A stretch of DNA of 10,036 bases from Acidimicrobiales bacterium (GTDB taxonomy: Bacteria; Actinomycetota; Acidimicrobiia; Acidimicrobiales; Aldehydirespiratoraceae). The DNA is taken from positions 1 to 10,036 of the forward strand of contig BQJV01000082.1 of the NCBI GenBank assembly GCA_021604885.1, read 5' to 3'. The position numbers and the translations under genes are program-made. The number at the start of each line of letters is the position of its first letter. The stretch's first letter is position 1. The notes under the pieces were generated by a model. It was not told where the DNA came from and made no database searches. It saw only the letters and a list, made by a program, of their open reading frames with translations. This document shows, piece by piece, positions 6,326 to 10,036 of this stretch.

Positions 6326-7317
6326 GGCAACTCTCCGGTGGTGGACGAGGCGGATGCACCAGGGGCAGCTGCGATGGCGTCGATCTCGAGCAGCGCACCC
6401 GGGATCAGCAGATCGCGTACGACGACCGTCGTGCTGGAGACGTCCGCCGAGGGCAGGAGCGCAGCCTTGGCGTCCGCGTATCCCGGGAAGTCATCCGCAT
6501 CGAGGAGGAAGCAGGTCAGTTTGACCAGATCACCGAGGGACGCGCCGTGGGCGGCGAGCGCGTCGGCGATGTTCTGCAGGCATCGTTCGGCCTGCGCACG
6601 GGGATCCCCGGAACCGACGATCTCACCGGCGGCGTCGAGCGCCAACTGTCCGTTGACGAAGATCAGCGATCCGGCCCGATGCGCCTGCATGGTTGCCGAG
6701 CCCGTCGGCTCCTGCGGGTCGGGGGACGATCCGCCCCTGAGGAGTTCGACCATGTGGTCCGGCCCTTCCTCCAACGGCGTGCCGAGGGTGTCGTTCCAAC
6801 GGTTGAGAAACCCGAACAGCGAGATGGCGGCCACGAGCTCCACGATCTCCTCGGGTCCGTAGTGATCCGCGAGCGCCGAGATCTGGTCGTCGGTGACGTT
6901 GCCGACGCCGCCGGCAGCCACCGCCACGCGCAGCGCGGCGCGCTCGGCCGGGGTGAAACGATCGCTGACCTCGAAGGTCCACAGCTCGTCGAGGGTCTCG
7001 TGATCGACGTCGCACACCTCGGCGAGGTTGTAGGCGGTGTGCGCCGAGCAGTAGGTGCATCCGGCGGCGCGGCTCGATACGTAGGACACCATCCAGCGCA
7101 GCCGCGCCGGTGTGACACTGTCGGCGCTCATGACGGCAGCGCTGAGATCGCCGACCGCGCGCAGGAGATCCGGCTTGTAGGCGAGCGTGCGGAAGCTCGC
7201 CGGTACGAAGCCGAAATTGGTCGTGATCGTCTGGAGCAGCTCGCCGTGGAGCGCGAGCATCTCATCGCTGCAGAACGGAATACGGGCGCCGGGGTCGGCC
7301 GTCGACGTGTCGGTCAT
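6322..7317 (-). CDS. Fusion protein: AhpD/carboxymuconolactone decarboxylase-like domain plus RidA-like domain
   Basis: This is a 331-residue two-domain protein. Residues 1 to about 195 form an all-helical AhpD/CMD-like domain with the redox-type motif AAGCTYCSAHTAYN (Cys87, Cys90, His93) and a second half ending in AAISLFGFLNRWND. Residues about 207-318 form a RidA/YjgF-like domain, seen in the NGQLALDAAGEIVG strand-turn, the CLQNIADALAAHGASLGDLVKLTCFL helix and strand, and the final GALLEIDAIA strand. AhpD-like proteins are thiol peroxidases or decarboxylases; RidA hydrolyses reactive enamines/imines made by PLP enzymes. By eye alignment the Rid deaminase arginine (E. coli Arg105) falls on Thr (about 297), and the Glu usually 12 residues before the first AhpD Cys is Trp75. 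Neither standard activity is therefore assured. The ATG at 7315-7317 overlaps the SDR stop and is preferred over a TTG two codons earlier. Confidence 0.82.
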   Translation of the reverse strand: MTDTSTADPGARIPFCSDEMLALHGELLQTITTNFGFVPASFRTLAYKPDLLRAVGDLSAAVMSADSVTPARLRWMVSYVSSRAAGCTYCSAHTAYNLAEVCDVDHETLDELWTFEVSDRFTPAERAALRVAVAAGGVGNVTDDQISALADHYGPEEIVELVAAISLFGFLNRWNDTLGTPLEEGPDHMVELLRGGSSPDPQEPTGSATMQAHRAGSLIFVNGQLALDAAGEIVGSGDPRAQAERCLQNIADALAAHGASLGDLVKLTCFLLDADDFPGYADAKAALLPSADVSSTTVVVRDLLIPGALLEIDAIAAAPGASASSTTGELP

Positions 7318-8147
7318 GCGCAATGGTTGGCGTTCCAGCCGCCGGCGACGTCGAGCGACGTGCCGGTGATGTAGCGCGCCTCGTCCGACGCGAGGAACAC
7401 GACGCTGTTCGTGCTGTCCTCGAGTTCGAGCCAGGGAACCCGCATCGGGTTGAGACCGGCGAACGTGTCGCGCACGTCATCGGTGGTCGGCGCAGCGAGA
7501 TCGGGACGGAAGAGCGTGTAGGTCTTGTCGTTGTGGCACATGTCGGTCGACACGGACATCGGCGAGAGGGCGTTGATCGTCACGCCGTGCGGCGCGAGCT
7601 CGATCGCAAGCGACTTGACGAGTCCGATGACGCCCCACTTCGACGCGGCGTAGTTGGCGTTGTTGGGCCCACCCTCGCGGCCGACGATCGACGCGGTCGC
7701 GATGATCCGCCCCCGCTCCCGTTCGATCATGTGGGGAACGACGGCGCGGATGGCATTGGCGACGCCATTGAGGTTCACGTCGACGACGTCGAACCACATG
7801 TCGTCGGGCATCGTGGCGATCGGACCGAAGGCGGCGATGCCGGCGTTGGCGATGAAGACGTCGATCCTGCCGAATTCGGCGATCGTCTTTCCCACCAGAT
7901 CGCGCATCGCGGCGGCGTCGCGGGTGTCGGCCTGCACGGCGACGCATCGCCGGCCGGTCGCTTCCACCAGGTCACGCGTGTGGTTGAGGTCGTCGATGGT
8001 GCCCATGGCCGATGCGCACGGGATCTGCGCCGCGATGTCGCAGATCACCACGTCGGCGCCGAGCTCGGCGAACGCGACCGCGTGGGAACGTCCCTGCCCC
8101 TTGGCGCCACCCGTGATGACGACGACCTGATCGTCGAATCGGCTCAT
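7314..8147 (-). CDS. Mycofactocin-coupled type SDR family oxidoreductase
   Basis: This 277-residue Rossmann-fold dehydrogenase has TGGAKGQGRSHAV (12-24) for cofactor binding, ADTRD (Asp75), NAG (101-103), and catalytic Ser153, Tyr166 and Lys170 (YAASK). The GxGRSHAV glycine loop, the insert after CDI (about 38-60, including DDL and a RDLVEATGRR helix), and the extended C-terminal part (THNDKT-like region to ITGTSLDVAGG) match the mycofactocin-coupled SDR family. In that family NAD stays bound and is thought to be reoxidised through the peptide-derived carrier mycofactocin instead of exchanging freely. Substrates are usually alcohols or hydroxy compounds. The maturation genes are not in this window, so dependence on mycofactocin is inferred. 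The ATG at 8145-8147 follows a GGGGAG ribosome site at 7-nt spacing, after a 46-nt gap. Its TGA overlaps the next start. Confidence 0.88.
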   Translation of the reverse strand: MSRFDDQVVVITGGAKGQGRSHAVAFAELGADVVICDIAAQIPCASAMGTIDDLNHTRDLVEATGRRCVAVQADTRDAAAMRDLVGKTIAEFGRIDVFIANAGIAAFGPIATMPDDMWFDVVDVNLNGVANAIRAVVPHMIERERGRIIATASIVGREGGPNNANYAASKWGVIGLVKSLAIELAPHGVTINALSPMSVSTDMCHNDKTYTLFRPDLAAPTTDDVRDTFAGLNPMRVPWLELEDSTNSVVFLASDEARYITGTSLDVAGGWNANHCA

Positions 8148-8193
8148 CGAATGTCTCCCCTTGTGCGGTGTCGTCGGGTCTCGCGTGTCGAGC

Positions 8194-9021
8194 TCATGCG
8201 GTGTTGAGCGCCGCCATGCCCTGGCTCAGGTCGAGCACGGATCCGGTCATGGTGTTGTCGGGCTGGGTGAGGAACATCATCACGGCGCGCGCCACGGCGT
8301 CGGGAGACACGAAGGGGCGCGTCGTGGGATGACGCAGACCGAGCGCGGCGGCCGTGGAGTCGCGGCTCGTGCTGGCGGCATCCTCACCCACGGTCGCGTG
8401 GGCGTAGCGCTGGTACGCATCGTCCTGCCAGCGGTGGTCGTCGAGCGCGGTAGAGGTGACGACGTTCACGGCGACATCGGCTTCAGCCATCTCGAGCGCC
8501 GCGGATTTGGCCAATCCGATGATGCTCCAATGGCCCGCCGCGATGTGACTGGCACCCCCCGCGCCGCGGCGGCCTTCGTCACCGACCACGCTGACCACCC
8601 GGCCATGGCCGGTCGACTCGAAATGGGGCAGCACGGCCCGGTAGGCGCAGTAGGTGGCGCTGAGCGAGGCATCGATGGCATCGTCCCAGTCGGCATCGGA
8701 CATCTGATCGGCCGCAACGGGTCGGGGCGCGCCTGGCACCGTGACCAGGGCGTCGGGATGTCCGTGACGTTCTTCGATCGCCGCGAAGAACGATTCGAAT
8801 CCGGCGCGGTCGCGTGGTGCGAGCTCGGTTGTCATCGCCTCGCCCGGTTGCCCCGACAGCCCGGAGGCGACCTCCTCGAGTTCCGACGAGGTCTCCACGC
8901 CGGACACCCCCACGAGCACGAGCCGCGCTCCCGCCTCGGCCAGTCGGCCGGCGACGGCGCGACCGACGGAGGTCGTCGCGCCGAGGACGACGGCGACCGA
9001 CGGTGTCCCCTCGGCACTCAT
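8194..9021 (-). CDS. SDR-fold protein lacking the catalytic triad (probable pseudoenzyme)
   Basis: This 275-residue protein is recognisable as an SDR by its N-terminal LGATTSVG (13-20), the VLPHF...GRVVSVV strand region (130-146), and a helix IIGLAKSAALEMAEADVAVNVV (167-188) that aligns well with its neighbours. Aligned by eye to the next gene, the catalytic Ser falls on Gly147, Tyr on Ile160 and Lys on His164, and the NAG motif reads PGAP (96-99). The cofactor loop lacks the usual TG start. The frame is intact, of normal length and overlaps the upstream gene in an ATGA, so this is a maintained protein and not a decayed gene. The likely role is a structural or regulatory partner of one of the two intact SDRs. 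A different chemistry or cofactor binding without dehydrogenation is also possible. The start at 9019-9021 is set by the overlap. Confidence 0.8.
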   Translation of the reverse strand: MSAEGTPSVAVVLGATTSVGRAVAGRLAEAGARLVLVGVSGVETSSELEEVASGLSGQPGEAMTTELAPRDRAGFESFFAAIEERHGHPDALVTVPGAPRPVAADQMSDADWDDAIDASLSATYCAYRAVLPHFESTGHGRVVSVVGDEGRRGAGGASHIAAGHWSIIGLAKSAALEMAEADVAVNVVTSTALDDHRWQDDAYQRYAHATVGEDAASTSRDSTAAALGLRHPTTRPFVSPDAVARAVMMFLTQPDNTMTGSVLDLSQGMAALNTA

Positions 9022-9893
9022 GCGCCGTACCCGGCGAAGCCCTCGCTGGACCCCGCATCGAAGAACGGACCCTGCAGCATCATCTGCTCCCAGGCCTCGT
9101 CGGTCAGCATCCGCCGCTGCTCGCGCAGTCGGTAGGCGTCGTCGCCCACCGGCACGTGCAGGGGCGGCTCCTGTTCGAGTTCGACCATGTCGGCGATCGT
9201 CGCACCCGTCGTGGCCGTTCCCGGACGGGTCTCGCCCATCTCCCGGAACGCCTCGAGCGCCCGCATCGACGCCTCCTGGTAGACGCTCTCCTCGTTCTCG
9301 AGGCGCCGGCACACGTCGAGTGACCCGTACTGCCAATCGCTGCGGTACATCCCGGGCTCGACCGAGACCACGTGGATGCCGAACTGCTTCACCTCGAGAC
9401 GGAGTGCTTCGGTCATCGCCGCAACAGCCATCTTGGATGCGGAGTAGAGACCGGTGAGCGGCGCCACGATGTAGACGCCGGCCGAGGCCACGTTCACGAT
9501 GGTCCCGCGACCGGCTTCACGCATCGGACCGATGACGGCCTGGCACAAGCGCAGCTGCCCCAGCAGGTTGGTGTCGATCAGGCGCATCACCTCGTCGACA
9601 CCGACGTCCTCCACCGTGCCGTACAGGCCGTAGCCCGCGTTGTTGACGATCGCGTCGATGCGGCCGAAGCGCTCGAGCGTGTCGTCGACCACGGCGGTCG
9701 TCTGGTCGCCGTCCGTCACGTCGAGCTGGGCGACATGGATGAGGTCCTCGAACCCCTCCCGCACCGCCGGCCCGTCTCGTTCCGGTGAGCGCATGGTGGC
9801 CACGACGGTGTGGCCTCGCCGCGCGAGTTCCTGGCTCGCCGCCATGCCGAAGCCCTTCGATGCTCCGGTGACGATCACGACTCGTGGGCTCAA
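9018..9893 (-). CDS. Classical SDR family oxidoreductase
   Basis: This 291-residue dehydrogenase has all classical SDR motifs: TGASKGFG (9-16), Asp59 in LDVTD, NNAG (84-87), Ser137 in NVASAG, Tyr150 and Lys154 (YSASK), and VEPGM (178-182). Arg35 after the second beta strand (ATMRSPER) suggests NADP(H) preference, which is an inference. The tail after residue 185 is longer than in many SDRs and rich in acidic residues, and probably shapes the substrate pocket. The start is TTG at 9891-9893. A TGA lies just three codons upstream in frame, so no ATG or GTG alternative exists, and a GGGGGAG ribosome site sits 9 nt before it. It is the first gene of the operon, with its promoter in the divergent region shared with the partial + strand gene. 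The substrate is unknown. Confidence 0.9.
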   Translation of the reverse strand: MSPRVVIVTGASKGFGMAASQELARRGHTVVATMRSPERDGPAVREGFEDLIHVAQLDVTDGDQTTAVVDDTLERFGRIDAIVNNAGYGLYGTVEDVGVDEVMRLIDTNLLGQLRLCQAVIGPMREAGRGTIVNVASAGVYIVAPLTGLYSASKMAVAAMTEALRLEVKQFGIHVVSVEPGMYRSDWQYGSLDVCRRLENEESVYQEASMRALEAFREMGETRPGTATTGATIADMVELEQEPPLHVPVGDDAYRLREQRRMLTDEAWEQMMLQGPFFDAGSSEGFAGYGA

Positions 9894-9968
9894 CGCGGCT
9901 CACTCCCCCTATATGAAGAAAGATTCATCACTTGAATGATTCCTCACTTGCGGTACTCTGTCAACGTC
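9894..9968. promoter_or_regulatory. Divergent promoter region with opposed promoters and repeated operator-like elements
   Basis: For the operon (minus strand) a perfect TTGACA -35 (9964-9959) is followed after 17 nt by AATCAT (9941-9936), a plausible -10, giving a leader of roughly 35 nt with a good ribosome site. For the + gene, TTGAAT (9932-9937) and TACTCT (9954-9959) are 16 nt apart and sit close to the ATG at 9969. Between them lie two near-identical 13-mers, GATTCATCACTTG (9922-9934) and GATTCCTCACTTG (9938-9950). An ATTCA/TGAAT inverted repeat (9923-9927 and 9933-9937) and a GAATGATTC palindrome (9934-9942) are also present. They overlap both promoters, as expected for an operator. 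Confidence 0.6.
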
Positions 9969-10036
9969 ATGAACCCGAAAACCTCGGACGGGTCGGTGAG
10001 CGGAGACAACGGCGACGGCGACCCGGCAATCCTCAG
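9969..10036 (+). CDS. Divergent gene, N-terminal fragment (possible transcriptional regulator)
   Basis: Only 22 codons are visible before the window ends. They read as a polar, glycine- and aspartate-rich leader (MNPKTSDGSVSGDNGDGD) followed by PAIL. This resembles the disordered N-terminus that precedes the first helix of many TetR-family regulators, but no domain can be seen. The ATG at 9969-9971 is preceded by a TACTCT -10-like element and no strong Shine-Dalgarno. Position is the main argument for a regulator: it is divergent from a catabolic operon across a short region with operator-like repeats. The regulator assignment is an inference; another gene type cannot be excluded. Confidence 0.4.
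   Translation, partial: MNPKTSDGSVSGDNGDGDPAIL

Noticed and set aside
7323..9135. Two long plus-strand open frames opposite the SDR genes
   Set aside because: Arg/Gly/His-rich products without domains, antisense to three SDR-fold genes with aligned motifs.
9022..9336. Upstream extension of the degenerate SDR frame
   Set aside because: It lies inside the first SDR gene in another frame and adds Arg-rich sequence; the ATG at 9021 starts right before the Rossmann strand.

Overview
The window is a GC-rich, densely packed bacterial segment. A mycofactocin-associated dehydrogenase, serial ATGA stop/start overlaps and genes that appear leaderless point to an actinobacterium. Acidimicrobiia-like is my best guess, made from gene style and not from a marker gene. 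I see no rRNA, tRNA, CRISPR array, insertion sequence or phage gene.

Left part (1-1991): the 3' end of an acetyl-CoA hydrolase/CoA-transferase family gene on + meets a two-gene minus-strand unit (DUF1905 protein, then an NTF2/SnoaL-like protein). This unit diverges from a + strand metallo-beta-lactamase-fold hydrolase that keeps every metal ligand and the active-site tyrosine of AiiA-type N-acyl homoserine lactonases. The two divergent start codons are only 19 bp apart and appear to share one overlapping -10 region.

Right part (2064-9893): eight consecutive minus-strand genes look like one operon. In transcription order they are a classical SDR dehydrogenase, an SDR-fold protein that has lost its whole catalytic triad, a mycofactocin-type SDR, an AhpD/CMD-like domain fused to a RidA-like domain, a fold-type I aminotransferase, and the ATPase, permease and lipoprotein of a nitrate/sulfonate/taurine-type ABC importer. 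Five of the seven junctions are ATGA overlaps. The lipoprotein gene sits last, behind a 91-nt spacer with two hairpins. A + strand gene begins at 9969, divergent from the operon. The shared 75-bp region holds two opposed promoters and a repeated element that looks like an operator, so the partial gene may encode the local regulator.

Taken together, the operon looks like an uptake and catabolism module for an unknown small organic compound. The importer brings it in, the aminotransferase handles an amino or keto group, and one or more dehydrogenases oxidise an alcohol or carbonyl, at least one of them probably working with mycofactocin. The substrate cannot be read from the sequence. The most unusual points are the catalytically dead SDR next to an intact one, the AhpD-RidA fusion in which both domains lack usual key residues, and the aminotransferase with Leu in place of the usual PLP-contacting Asn.
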